Below, in pieces: positions 50,200 to 62,956 of a stretch of DNA of 64,000 nucleotides (positions within the stretch are counted from its first letter, which is position 1; each line of letters starts with the position of its first letter). Position numbers and translations under genes: made by a program. The notes beneath the pieces are model-generated. The model worked only from the letters and a program-made list of their open reading frames with translations, had not been told where the DNA came from and did no database searches. The DNA is taken from NCBI GenBank assembly GCA_013400975.1, contig WBMZ01006400.1, forward strand, positions 62,001 to 126,000, given 5' to 3'. This stretch comes from Atrichornis clamosus. Lineage: Eukaryota > Chordata > Aves > Passeriformes > Menuridae.

Positions 50200-51281
50200 G
50201 TGAGAATTCAGATCTTCCTGCCACTATCAGAGTCATAACTAGTAAGCTGGGATCACTAAGACACTTGGTTGAAAAAGGACTTTCTGATGAATAAAAAATT
50301 CAAAGTCATTTAAGATATATTTTTCCATAAAAAATAAAAGCTGTGGTACATAACAGTTTTGTTTCAAATAAACAGAATAATTTAGTATTACTACATTACA
50401 GCAATTTTTTTCTATTGAGACACCAGAGAAAATGTGTTGCTTGCAGTGAAACCCAAACTACTGAAAAACAACGGCTTGAAAGATACAGACAGATCAATGT
50501 TTGAAAAACTCTTGTTACTGTTATATTCCCCACAACACTTGAACAGGAAGCTGTTGAAAACTTCACAGCTGCACTTCTTACCTGCCCACAAGTGTTCCTA
50601 CCCTTGTTTTGCTACACATTTTATGCCTCTGATTTCACCCAAGTTCATCATTCCTTGCACTTGAGTCTTGTCAACTGCTGTGCACCAGCTCCAAGTCTCA
50701 GTCAAAGCACGAATGATCCTAAAGTTTGGTAAGGGTTTCAAACTTTGCTGCGCCATAGGAGTTATATAATTCAAAACCAATGCACAAGAAGCTGGTTGCT
50801 TTTATCAAATAATTTTCAATAGACTTCTAACTTTCCTGATTTTCAGCTCTACCATATCCAATAAACTACCTTGTCTGATTCTTACTACTCTGGTTAATTC
50901 ATCAAAGGCAATGACAGTCGTAAATGTGCAAAGGCAATGAACTCTGGTACTTTCGTATTTCTTTGCAACCCACATTTGCTTGGGTAACTGAATATATGTG
51001 AAGTAATAAATCTCAAAACATTGTTTATCAGGAGATGCAGAGATAAATTTGGATGTTAAACAAGCATAAATTATCTTGAAATAGAAAATTACCACTAAAC
51101 TCCTAATAAAGGATATTTTTCACCTTTTGCAGTGACATCTTTGAGAACTTACCAATGTTAATGAAATCCAGTTCCTACTTTAAAATGACTCTCCTTCTAC
51201 CCAAAATCTAATGTGAAAAAGCTTTTTTATTCATTTGACAGACAATAGGGATGAGGGCTTTTAAGTGTCAACTTTGTTATC

Positions 51282-51317
51282 TTGGTATAAGTTACAAATA
51301 ATATCAGTTTATACCAA
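51282..51317. repeat. Small inverted repeat (9-bp arms)
   Basis: 'ttggtataa' at 51282-51290 is exactly complementary to 'ttataccaa' at 51309-51317, with an 18-base loop. A stem this short occurs often by chance in AT-rich DNA. Confidence 0.6.
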
Positions 51318-51459
51318 ATCTAACTGAAAATCTTTATCCAGCCAAATATCTTTTATTTGTTGCTTTTTCCATGCACAACAGGAATATGTATGTGATGCCT
51401 TCACAGTGGCATAGAGTAGGAACCTAACTTAGTTCAGGAATGGTATAAAATCAGCTGTC

Positions 51460-51542
51460 GGAGAAAAGAGAGAGAGCAAGAAGAGAAGAAAGCGAGGCAG
51501 AGGTGAGTGGAAAGAGAGAGAGGCAGAGAAAAGGAGAGAGAC
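51460..51542 (+). repeat. GA-rich polypurine tract
   Basis: About 83 bases are almost entirely A and G, with GAGAGA runs and only a few interruptions. The tract can in principle form triplex DNA or act as a nucleosome-poor site. It also creates Arg/Glu/Lys-rich pseudo-frames on the plus strand and Ser/Leu-rich frames on the minus strand, which should not be taken as genes. Confidence 0.8.
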
Positions 51543-51974
51543 CAAAGGTAGCTAAGAAAGTATGCCTTTCATCCAGTACAAGAAGGAGTATGTCATTGCC
51601 TGATGGTTTTCCAGACTCAACACAAACCCAAAAGCTGAAAAAGCTATTTAAGTTTTGTAATGCCCAGCTCAATGCAATCATGCTGTTATTTTAGGTTGAC
51701 TGAATTGCACCAGCTGGGGCTGCCTAGAAATCACTACACCTTTGCAGCAGGCACCATAATGGCCCTTTCAGGAAAAAATGTAGACTGTTTCATCTGTCCA
51801 GTTGCTGCTAAGGTGAACACCATTGAGATAACAACCTCAAGAGAGAGTTAGCACAAACATGAATTTCCGAAAAGCACACAAATGTCTTCACAATTAATAC
51901 AGCAATGCAGTAATGCACCACACCTTAAAATCAACACGATGCTGCCTCCTCACTTCAGAGAGGCATATTCTTGA

Positions 51975-52316
51975 CTGCTGGGTGGATGGCTGACACTACT
52001 CAAAGGAGGTTGGAGCCTGGTGGCCATTGGTCTCTTCTCTCAGGTAACAAGTGACAGGATGAGAGAAAACAGCCTCAAGTTGTGCCAGGGGAGGTTTAGA
52101 CTGGATATTAGGAAAAATTTATTTACTGAAAGAGTTGTCAAGCAGTGGAACAGGCTGCCCAGGGCTGCTGTGGAGTCACTATCTCTGGAGGGATTTAAAA
52201 GTTGTGTTGATGTGGCACCTGGGGCCATGGTTTAGTGGTGGACTTGGTTGTGCTGGGTTAAAGGCTGGGCCTGATATCTTAGATCTTTATCCAAACCAAA
52301 TGATTTTATGATTCCA
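51975..52316 (+). mobile_element. CR1 LINE, 5'-truncated 3' end
   Basis: This is the best-preserved transposon in the window. It runs from the last part of ORF2 through 'tgtgccaggggaggttta', 'tggaacaggctgcccagg' and 'catggtttagtggtggactt' to 'tgctgggttaaaggctgggc' and the tail 'tgattttatgattcca', which is the decayed CR1 terminal octamer repeat. This order is that of avian CR1 3' ends. Only about 340 bases of a multi-kilobase LINE remain, as usual for 5'-truncated CR1. The left end is uncertain by about 30 bases. The retained frame and recognisable codons indicate moderate age. Confidence 0.92.
51990..52235 (+). pseudogene. CR1 ORF2 (reverse transcriptase) C-terminal remnant
   Basis: A reading frame is open from before 52020 to a stop at 52233-52235 and encodes the conserved C-terminal end of CR1 ORF2p. 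Family hallmarks are '[18 protein letters not shown]' early, then '[20 protein letters not shown]', 'RLPRAAVES' and 'LSLEGFK'. The reverse transcriptase and endonuclease domains themselves are absent, so the remnant is non-functional. Relative to the usual family residues (RLPREVVESPSLEVFK in related copies) several positions have drifted. Such fragments are often misannotated as host genes. The track-like start at 52020 is a GTG, not an ATG, and carries no meaning. Confidence 0.85.
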
Positions 52317-55300
52317 AGTCTCCAGCTCAACTAGCTTCTTTGCTGAAAGTTAAATCTTACCACACTACTTACAATCTAATGTCAAGGAACTTGATTGTTT
52401 CCTGTCTTTAACTCTGAGGTCTGGAGGTTTATCCAGAGAAATATATTCTCCAAAGACTGAGAGTTTTCGGAGTCTAGCAAGTAGCTTGCTAGAATCAGTG
52501 CTAAGGTTTCTATTTACTTCAGAGTACTTCAGATCAGACCTTTGGTTAACCTGCAACACATCCATACAAAGATGTCAAATTTTATATTGTCTAGGATTTA
52601 AGTTACCCTTGTGAAAGGCACTCTATTTTTTGGCCATCAGACATGATGGGAATATCTGTACCAATCACAGAGAATTTCAGTTTGAATCAGATAGTTTCTG
52701 GTCTGTGTTATCATTTTACCTGAATTCCATTTATCTATAAAATGTCTGCTAGTCTGTAGACTAAAGATTCAGAGTTTTCATTTTATGGATCTGCCATTTT
52801 CTAGTCAGGCAAAAAAGTAAATAATTAAGAGATTGCATTTGTGCATACTTTGAGCCTTCAAAGAGTTTAGTTGAGAAGAATAATGAAAACCTTCTTGGTT
52901 ATACTGGATAGGAACACAACTTACACTGCCAAATTCAGGCTATATCCATAAAAAAAAAAGGAAGGAGTTAAATAATTTTGGTGTTTGCCATCACAAGCTG
53001 TGTAGGCAATACAGCTCCATTGTGTTGTATCATCTTTTGACGGGATGGAGTAAAAAGAAAAGAGACTTTATATATATTTATAATATGCACATAGCTGTGT
53101 GTTATTATATTATTTTGGGAATAAAGAAATTTGAAAGGAATTGGCCCTAAGTGGCTGGTGTAAAAGCAGCCATAGGATAAATATAGGATACCTGTGCTGT
53201 GTATCATTGCCATTTCTATTTCCACAATCCATGTGGATTTTGTTAGAAGGGGAAATTCTTACAAACTAAATAGAGTGGCAGACACCCTCACCTAGATAAT
53301 GGCCAATGCAACTTTTTGCTTTTAATGATATTGCATTATGTGACATTTTGTATACCAGATAACATATAAATCACAAATGACACCTTGTTTTGAAACAAGA
53401 TTGAGACAGGTAAGAAGTTCATAAACAGAGCACTTTTCCTGTAGCTTTCTGCCAGTTCTGTAGTGCTGGTAAGAAGTATCAGAACACTAAGAAATCTTAA
53501 AACAACCAGTGTTTAAGGAGTTGTCTCTGCTTACAAAGGTTTTTGAGTATAGCTACTCAAACAGCTTTAAACACATATCACGGTTTAAAAAATCAAGAGC
53601 ATGAGTTCTGGTGGAAGCTTTTTCTCAAGTAATCAGTTTAAGAATCTTGAAATAATCTGAAGTGCTTTCACCACTGGCAGAGAACTGTGTAGTGACTGAC
53701 AAATCCTACACTGAAAAAATACACTAAAAATCCAACGTAGGCTTGGTACCCCCATATTCAGAATCAAAAAGTTCCCCTGCCTTCTCTGATAGGTCTCTGC
53801 TGGCAACAGAAGAAGCCCCAAAGAATTAAGTACTCACAGTATAAGGTAAACTTAATTATGGATGCACATTAACAGACAATCAATACTTTGGCTAAAAAGT
53901 GAAGATTTAATGCTCTGGGGGAGGAGAGGCAGAAAAATCTAATCCAAGTGCTTTTATTTATCAGCTTAATAGAACTGTAACTTTAGAAATAAAGTACATT
54001 TGTCATAAAAGTAGTTGCTGTGTTATCTTTGTGACAGACTATTTGAGACATACAATGGCAATATCCGTGTCCTTATTCCCTGAATTAGTATCATCAATTC
54101 CTTAGCAATTGCCTAGAGTTCTTTTGAAACTAGAAGGCTTTATTTTCCCATTACAATTTTATACCAGGTTTTAGTGGCAGAAAGTACATGTTTTAAATCT
54201 GGGATGTTTGTCTCAGATTCAATTTCAGAACTTTGTTTTAAAATACTGACCAAATGTCCCATGATAAAGACCACATGCTAAGGTAAATTGGACAGGGGAC
54301 TCTGAGAAGAGGCCAATGTTGTGAGGAATGTATGAGCACATCTTCTAAAGTTAAATGAAAATTGAATTAAATAGATTAGTGAGGATCCTTTAGAAGTTTC
54401 AGACTTCTTTGGAAAAAAACAAACCTAGCATCCAGTACAGGGTATTACAAGAGGGTGCAAGTGTTACACTTCAATAGAGTAAACACCACAATGATAAAGA
54501 ATTTATTTACTGTATTCTGGTTTTGACTCATTCATCTGAATGGCAGAAGCTGAGACCAAGCAAGGTTTCCAAGTAATCTGTTAATCTTCCTGCCATATTT
54601 GGCTACATCCTAAAGTTTTTTTCCTCAGTCTAAGCTTTATTTTCTGACTATTTTCTGACTTTAAGTTCTTTCAAGACATTTGTGCAAGATGCAGCTGTAC
54701 CAACCTGAGCTCAGCCACAGACATGCTCAAGCTCCTGTGTTCTGGGGATTGCTGTCTTGTTTGGTTTTGTTATTTTGTTTTTTGTTTTGTTTCACTAGCA
54801 TATTTATGACCCATCAGATTCTAATGACAGCAGAATTGTTATCTCTCATGCAGTTAAGATGGCTGTGTTATGTAAACAACTTCAGCCCTAAGATCATGAC
54901 AAAAATAATAATTTTTTTTTTAAATAACGTGGAAAAATCACGGTCCTTTCAGGTCCAGGTACCCAGTTTTCCTCGTATATCTAATCAGTAGCTGTAGTAG
55001 AGATGATACCAAAATACATGAAGCTAGGGAAAAAAAGCAAAGATTTCTAAGAAATCACTGAGAAGGTTGATATATTTGCGAATATAGGAGTGCATGGGAA
55101 AAACACCCCCCGATTTCTAGAATTAAAAGTGCTTTTCTTTCTTTGAAGAAAAGAAAATGAAAGAACTTGAGGTAGCTGTACAGTTGTATGTTCTTTGTAG
55201 TTGGAGCAATAAAAAGAAAATGTATGTAATTTTAGTTTGCATAATCATTATAGCTGGCCATTCAAGCATAAAAGTGGATTTTCTGTGGGAGCAACAGTTT

Positions 55301-56146
55301 TAGTTTCTGTTTTTCATCATAAAAATAATTAAAAGTAGAGATGGATTGAACTGTTAAAAAAAATTGGGTATATTTGAATACTAGCTTAGACATTTTTACT
55401 GAGTTTAAGCTGTGCCTCAGAAAAAGCTCCAAAATTTAGCTGAAACATAATTCCACAGACTCAATAACCCTAAAATTATCCCCAAATATGGGTTTTTTTC
55501 CCCTATAACTTTCTAAAATAATTTCCCTTTTCCTGTGATAATTGATGAAAGGCAACATTGCAATGTTGATTTTCTGGGTTGATTCAATTACTACAAAAGC
55601 TGTAGAAAGTATTTGAGACAATTTTATGAAATGCATACAAAGCTCCACATAAAAGCTTGCTCTGAAATTCAGCTGTGTCACAGTCCCATTTCAGCACACA
55701 TAAAACTAATGGAAAAACTGCCTGATATAGAAACACAAGTCTGAACTCTGAGTAGCCAAAATGTTTTAAGATCCAATCCACCAAGCCTTCTACTTATTTA
55801 CTCAGGCATATGAGTGTAACCTGAAGAATTTTCAGGAGGAAAAATAAATGGAAGAGACAGTTGGTGCAGCAGATAAAGCATATCAAAACTCAAGAGAGAT
55901 TTTAGCATGAAGATAATGGATGGTTGTTAAGAACAGTTACCAAAGACTTGATAGAATATAGGCCTGGAGGCCAGAAGGTGGGCTAATGAACCCTAATTTT
56001 GCATTTCACATTTCTAGAACTTCATATCTGAAAAGCAGAAGACTCAACACACATGGAAACACAGACATTTGGAATCCTTCATACTTGGGTGACCAGCATG
56101 CACAGACACACAGGCACATGTATAATCAGTGTATTTAGTGCATGGT
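52317..56146. other. AT-rich noncoding stretch, no gene seen
   Basis: No frame exceeds about 103 codons (54680-54991, hydrophobic, from T-rich DNA, unrecognised). A nearly self-complementary purine/pyrimidine stretch of about 30 bases lies at 55129-55158 ('tttctttctttgaag' with 'aagaaaagaaaa'). No transposon was recognised. Confidence 0.55.
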
Positions 56147-56446
56147 GTGTTGGTTTTACCTCCTGGCACCTGCCCTGATCTGCTGCTGGGGACCGGGGAC
56201 TCCAGGCTGGCCAAACCCGAGATGATCAGGCCAAACCTGATCCCACAGATCTGCCCTGCTAATATGTAATGGCAGTCCTATAAATCATCTTTTCAAGAGT
56301 GTTGAAACAATATTTTCCTGAAAATGTATGCCACTATTTTCAGGTTGTGTACTGGGATCATGCAAACACCTGATCTTCACCTTATGGGAAGCAAATGATT
56401 TGAATAAACCCTCTCCTTCGTAAATGTCGTCCCATGACAAGCCAGA
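56147..56446 (+). mobile_element. Possible short unclassified LTR
   Basis: A GC-richer block starts 'tgtgttggttttacctcctg'. A TATAAA word follows at about 56279-56284, then AATAAA with 'ccctctccttcg' at about 56403, and the block ends near 'cccatgaca'. TG...CA ends with a TATA box and a polyadenylation signal about 120 bases apart are the layout of a solo LTR of about 300 bases. I do not recognise the family, and no target-site duplication is evident. It may equally be chance arrangement in a locally GC-rich patch. Confidence 0.25.
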
Positions 56447-59400
56447 AATTCAGACTTCTGTCCAATTTCTAATTAAAATATGTGTCTCAAAAGCTGACAT
56501 TCTGTTGTGCCTGAAAAGATTAGGTTTTTTTAAATTCTAGATATGAAAATCATAGGCAATTATTTAGTCAGACTATTCTATGCAAATGTTCCAGAAGTTG
56601 GATGTTAATTTGACATTTGTATTATAATATTTCTGGTACTCAAGTCACACAGTCAGTTTATAATAATCAGACAAATACTGTGTTATCTACTATAGGATTA
56701 AAAGTTCAAGTAAATTTCTCCTAATTGGTTGTATTTTAGTAAAATAATTTAAATTCTGAAGAAATATGTACCATAATCTAAATCTAAATCTTATTAATAA
56801 CTAGTTTTGTAACTAAAATTGCTTAAAAAGCAGAATATAATTTTTAATAAACTCATTCTATAGGTATGTTTGGTTATATATTCAAAACTTACTGGCATTT
56901 TAATAGCTATATTTGTCATTGTTACAGATTGTTTCTATACGTTTACTACAAAGACAAATGCTTTTTTCATAGATCATCAAAGAAAGTAATTTAGATTAAG
57001 ACAACACAGCAACTATAATTTTAGAATCAAACAATAATTTCTTCTACAAAGTGTATTGTTTTAGTTATGCCCAGGATCATCTACAAACCTAGAGATGCAC
57101 ATTTTAATGAACAATTATCATATGCCAAGGAGATTAAGAGAGGGATCAAGCACTGATGATAACTGAGAAATAGAAACAAGTGTAGGAATAAAAAGCCAGA
57201 ATTTTGCAGCTTAGGAGAAGAAAAAATTTCAAGAAGTATGGCAAGCTGCACATGACTGATGAGAATCAAATTGATTGCCCTAATTATTTTTATGCAAAAT
57301 TATCTTTTCAGTACAGAGTATACCCATTAATTTTTAGAAATGAAATTAAGCTTTCTCAATTATCTGTATTTATACAACTGTTGTGCTTGGTGCTGATCAA
57401 TAATGGTCACACAGCAGTCAATATTATTAAAGTCCTTGGATAACTGGCTAGAGTTTTCCTGTAAATATCCAGAGTCCAAGCAGAAAAAGGCAGTAAATGG
57501 AAATATAAGCTGAAAAGGAAGAAAAGGAAACATTATTTTTTTGTAACATACCACTAACTCAGAGTAGTTGTGTGACATTATCTGCAATGCTTTCAGAAGG
57601 CTAAACAGACAAATAACATTTATAGCTATGCAGTGTCAAATAACTGAACAGCTCAGGCTTTAAACCTCCAGAAGGAACTCTCCTTGCCCAGGATGGGATT
57701 CTGCAGCATGATTAGACTTTCACCCTGATTAGCACCATGACCTGCTCAAGCAGGAGATGGCAGATTGGGTACGTCCATGGTCTGATTCAGTCCAGCTAAA
57801 TCTTCTCCTCTTTCTTAAAGCCAGAACTTCCAGAACATGAAAATTTTTGTGGGCACTGAAATTTAGAGTTTATTCTGAAATTTTGCAGTTCAACTAGAGA
57901 GAACAAAATATATTTAGGGAAATATATCTATGGGTTTATTCGTTCAATATCTATATTTTTCATGCTCATGTCATTCATTCCTTTAGATATATGCACAACA
58001 AAGTCCTGTCCTACATCTCATTAAATAAACAGACATTTGTACCCAGGAATATTTTACGTGGCATGAAAATTGGAGGCCAGTTTAGAACCTCCAGGAATAT
58101 AGTCTGCCAGGTTAATACAAAGCAACTTTTTAACTCAAGTTAGAAAATAACTAACAAATGAGTATATTCCTTCCAGCAGAAACAGAACTTATAGCGCTGG
58201 GAGAGAGAAAGCTGAGGCCTTATGTGGACCAGTAAAGACCAGTGCCCACAGACATTACTGGAAGCTACCAGACTCCATCACTAAAGTAGTGCTACATGTC
58301 AGCTTATAAGAGAAGCATCTCTTCTGCATCCAGTTATTAAATTCCAGGAACATTGGAACAAATGCTTTACTAGTTAAAAATTGTATTTTTGATTCCTGTA
58401 GAAGCAGCTGAATGTAAGTGAAATGCACATTTTAATTTAAACTCTGATCCAGTTCTACAAAGTGATTGCTTGATAAATTCTTCTGGTTGTCTAAGCCTAT
58501 TACACTTGGTACAGAAAGAGTATTAACAAAATCCTTGCAGACTTTTTTCTTTTCTTTTTGTTTCTGTTTACTTTTTCAGCTTTTAATATATAAATTAAGC
58601 TAAAAGCGGGCAGACATTGTAGTTTATCCCCACTGTCCATAGCACATATACTCTGTGAAACAACTGTCTGAAACAATTTCAAGAGTCAAGTAACTAAAGG
58701 TCTGCTCACACCATAAAATGCACACTTCATGTCAGGCTGCTTGTAATTCTTCTCACTGAGCTTCTTCCCTTCATCTTCCCTCCCCACTTCCATTTAGGCT
58801 GCAGCAGCTAAACTAAAGCTTGACCTAGGACTCAGATATATTTTACTGTCACTGTATGGAGAGTTTTGGATGTCCTTTCAGGATCTTTTAAGTTGCTTCT
58901 GTTTGGAGCAGAGGCTTGAGTCCTGATTTGGGTATCTATTGGATATGATTAGCACTGTGTTACAAAACTAATGCTAGGACACTTTCTCTTTGATCCAAAT
59001 TCCCTGCCTCGTTCCAGCTGGCACATCAGCCAAAGGAGCTCTCTTGTCATATAAGTTTCAAGGTCATATTGCAACCTCTTGGTTTTGCTGCCAAGCTTCC
59101 TTACTACTTATTTCTATATTTAGCCTTTCCTTAGCTTAAAGTCCTTTGTATAAGCTTCTTGATACCACTCTTAGCATTCAGGTGGCAAACTTTCTTGGTC
59201 TATATTGCTTGATTTCGGCTGTAGTCTAAATATCTAAAAAACCAGCTCTGTTGGCTCTCAGTAAAGGAGCTTGTTTTACTTTTCAGCCTGAACGAATAAC
59301 AGCCATCGTGTCCAGCAGCTTCACTGATCTTTTATGACTCATCTGAACCCATACTTAAATATATATATATGTATGCACATGTCTCTCTCTATATATACAC

Positions 59401-62374
59401 ATGTATAAATATGCATACACACATATATATCATCTCTTTTACAGGAAAGATACAAGTTTTCATATTGGTGCCCAAATATTCACTCTGCTCAGGTTTTTGA
59501 GTACCTAACAATTAACTGCTGTGAAACTGTTTCTGAGAAAATATTGAGTCTGTGTGGTTCCTCTGTGGTTTCCCAGCTTCAGTAGTGTCAGCCAGCCAAC
59601 ACAAAGAGACAGAATGTCTCCAGACAGCCTGAAAATGCCATCTCTAGAACAAGAACTTTGCCAAGTTAATAAGAGATGAGAGAATCCCATTATGTTACTA
59701 ATGACCATTTCTTTTCCCTGCTGAGATGCAGGAGCTTCCTCTCAACCCCCACGCCCAGCACACAGCTCGGACTGAAATGCCCCTCTCAGGTACTGAAGAA
59801 ATTAGTGTAGTTCTAATGATCAAGTATATTTTACATCTTTTAAGTATCAAGTGTTAGTGAAAGATGGGAGACTAAAAGTTACTAAAGTTAAATCAAGCAA
59901 GATTATTTCCTATCTATTCTTACCTTAGAGAAAGGTGGAAATTAATTTTCACATTTAGATTTTCTTATGAATGTTCCTGAAAGGGTATTTTACTAGCTAT
60001 TGAAAGTAGGATCTGCTACTTGCTCCCTTTTTGTTTAATAATTTATTTTCAGAAATGTATTCCAGATACATATTTCAGCTACAATAATTCATACAATTTG
60101 TTGCCTTTTAGGTTCCTTAAAATAAATTTGTCCCAAAATGTAAATTATTACAACAATTGGTAATCAAATAGATGACAGATATGTCTTTCAATTTGGGATT
60201 GTTCAGATGCTTGTGTATATCTGGACTGGACTTTCATGACCAGATTAAGCAGAGCCTTGAAATTAGATATGGCAGGCAGCTCTAAGTTTCATAGTCCATT
60301 TCTAAAGAAATGGAGCCACAATTTCAAAAGCATCTATCAATAGTTACTGGCATGAAATATGAATGGGTCTCTTTGTGATGACATTCAATGACTGTCAAAC
60401 TTGTGATGTGACAATTTCTAAGTCTATTCCCTTCCTGTCTCTGTTCTGTAAAGGAGAAATAGCTGTGTAAAAAAGACTCATAAATGTGGGGATGACCAAT
60501 GCTATGAGAAACAAATATGAAATTATAAGGGACAATAAGTATTATTTCACAATAAAATATACATTATGCTGGATACAGTCTTCTCCAAAAAGCTGTTAGT
60601 GCTTTAACTGAATGCTGAAACTAAAAAATAGACCCCCTACATCAGACAAGGAAAAGACCTTTTCTCTTTTAGCTCATTGCAAATACCTTTCTCTATAAAG
60701 TAAAGCAGGTCCCTCATGAGCCAGATGCCCATTAGCATTGCAGGCAAGGCTGACTTATTTCAAAATGTTTAAAAGACACAGCAGTTGATAAAATACTCTG
60801 TCTTCAAGGAGAAAAGCTTTCGTGCTTTAACAAAGTATTCTGATTTTAAGAAAATAAATGAGTTACAAAGCACGTCTCTGGAAGTCGGAAGTTCAATCAC
60901 TCTCATTTCACAGTTCTTTATTCTTAAAAATAAACCAGAAAAATGTATATACAGCCTGGGAGTGGCAGGGGAGATGATGCTTTCAGTTAAGTCATGGAAA
61001 GTTCCATGTCTAGGCAGTGAGAACAGAATCAGTCCTCACACATATTATGAGATAACTGAAGTCAAGAAACTGCAGCAACACTAGAACCCCCTTCTTTTTG
61101 AAATCAAGTGAGTGGTTCATTCAACTTTGTCCTTTCCTTCCTTCTTTCCTCTCTTCCGTATATGTGTTAACTGTCCTCCATTCCTTCTCAAGGTTTAGTC
61201 AAAGCTCTGTTTAAATCAACAAGAAAATTCCCGCAGCCCTCAGATCACCTTGGACGACCCTGCAAAACTCCAGATGTACATCATGTCAAAAAGAGCAAAC
61301 CCTAAATCCTCTCTGCAAAACTGGTGAGCTCAGGAAGAACCAGTGCACTGACAGAGGCTTGGGGATTCCAGCATCACAACTGCTTTTACTGAAAATACTT
61401 TGGAAATTAAATTCAAGGTGACAGCTAAAATTGGTCAATCTACTAAGTTTAAGGTGAAATATGTGCACTTCTATTGTTACTGTTCCTCCAGTGATTAAAC
61501 AATCTTCTATTTAACTATTTCTTGTTCAGTATTATAATTTACAATATGAGCTGCACCAAGGTTCTGAAAGGATATAAAGAGCATTCCTTTCAGTGCCTTT
61601 CAAATGAAATAAAACTTTCCCAGAAACACTAAAGAGTGTAGAAACTAAGTTCCACTGAACTCAGCATCTACAGTGCCTACTGGACAAGAGAAAAATACTC
61701 ATCTATCCAACGCTCACTCACAATTTAACTTTATATTTAGCACCCCTCTGCCTCCTAATTTTAAAATATTTGCATAACATTTTGTCACTGCAGTATTTGC
61801 TGTGTTGCAGAACCATTATCCATCACTAGTAGTGAGATAAAACACTGCTTCTGAGTTGGAAACTCCAGCTATATTTTTACATATAAAAGAGAAATACAGC
61901 TGAAAAAACAGGGCTGAATTTAAATATATGTAGCAGGTAAAACATCCCAGCTGGAAACTGGATTTGATGGCAAGTACCAGAGATGGACTATTTCCTGTGG
62001 TGGGTATCACAACGTAATAGAGTAGCAAATGAAACACTTTCAGTAACACATTATGCGAACTTCATTTATCTATTCAATGAAGAGGAAATCTACTTAAGCC
62101 GCAGTGCCAAGATATGCTATTTCTTTTGCCTGAAATGCATTTTTCACATTGCGATACTACTAATGGAAAATGTGTTGTAAACAAGAAACAATGTATTTGA
62201 TCTCACAGAACACTTAATTCAGGCAGTGAAGATTTTAACTGAAGTTTCTGTCATTTTAGATATGGAGGAGGTTTTCTTTTTTTTCTTTTTCAAACTTCAT
62301 GACCACTTTAAAAATGATGTATTCAAGAGGTGTTAAAAATACCTAAGCACACCAGAGTTGTCTGTCAGCAGCAA
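56447..62374. other. AT-rich noncoding stretch, no gene seen
   Basis: Frames are all under 100 codons and unrecognised (the longest is 60785-61084, plus, 99 codons). A TA/CA simple repeat is at 59357-59430. A polypyrimidine stretch runs at about 61124-61156 and another at about 62273-62291. No transposon or RNA gene was recognised. Confidence 0.55.
59357..59430. repeat. Compound TA/CA/CT microsatellite
   Basis: Alternating TA runs, 'gtatgcacatg', a CT run and 'tatatacacatgtat' form a compound, interrupted dinucleotide repeat with mostly alternating purine-pyrimidine steps. It is likely to vary in length between individuals. Confidence 0.85.
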
Positions 62375-62956
62375 TGTCCTGATTTGGACTGGGGTATTTT
62401 TCCTCTTAGCAGCTGGTACAATGCAGTGTTTCTGATTTAGTACGAGCAGAATGTCGATAACACACTGATGTTTCAGCTGTCGCTCAGTAGGGCTCACTCT
62501 AAGTCGAGGACTTCTCAGTGTCTCATGTCCTGCAGGGAGCAGCAGGTGCCCAGGGAGCCAGGAGGGAGCATGGCCAGGACAGCTGACCCAAACTGGCCAG
62601 AGGATTTTCCACACCACAGACTGCCCTGCCCAGTGTGTAAACTGGGGGGAGTGGGCCAGGAAGGGCCCATCTCTGCTTGGTAATGGGATGGGCATTGGCC
62701 AGTAGGTTGTGAGCAACAGTATGGGACATTGCTTTTCTCTTTTCTTGGATTTTACTTCTCTCCATCTTTACTTTAAAAAAATTATAACTATAATTTTTGT
62801 AATTATATTTTGCTTTACTTCAATTATTACACTGTTAATATCTTAACCCAGGTTTTACCTATTTCTGACTCTGCCCCCTGCCCCATTGCAGGGCTGTGTC
62901 AGTGTGAGCAAGTAGCTCACCAAGGTTTAGTTTCTGGCTGAGGTTAAACAACGACA
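62375..62956 (+). mobile_element. Solo LTR of an avian ERVL-like endogenous retrovirus
   Basis: The element begins 'tgtcctgatttggactgggg' and shares the ordered blocks of a common bird LTR family: 'cagctggtacaatgcagtgt', 'atttagtacgagcagaatgt' and 'cgataacacactgatgtttc'; 'gccaggacagctgacccaaa' and 'ctggccagaggattttcc'; 'taaactggggggagtgggcc'; and the final 'ggctgaggttaaacaacgac'. At about 582 bases it is essentially full LTR length, without internal retroviral genes. The usual TATA box before 'aactgggggga' is altered to GTGTAAA (62635-62641), so promoter strength is probably reduced. An AT-rich expansion in the middle (62770-62850) corresponds to the variable region. Flanks 'agcaa' and 'aggca' do not form a clean duplication. 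The 127-codon minus frame at 62333-62716 is an antisense shadow. Confidence 0.88.

Larger units (their letters stand above)
50200..51974. other. Noncoding stretch, no gene seen
   Basis: Only frames under 100 codons occur, none recognised. The stretch includes a 9-base perfect inverted repeat at 51282-51317 and a purine-rich tract at 51460-51542. Frames over the purine tract (51451-51681 minus, 51503-51694 plus) reflect low complexity. Confidence 0.55.

Noticed and set aside
55129..55158. Possible microRNA-like hairpin in a TTTCTTT/AAGAAAG stretch
   Set aside because: The pairing is low-complexity purine/pyrimidine symmetry, imperfect and too short for a microRNA precursor.
62333..62716. 127-codon minus-strand open frame
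   Set aside because: It is mostly antisense to the second solo LTR and has no recognisable product.
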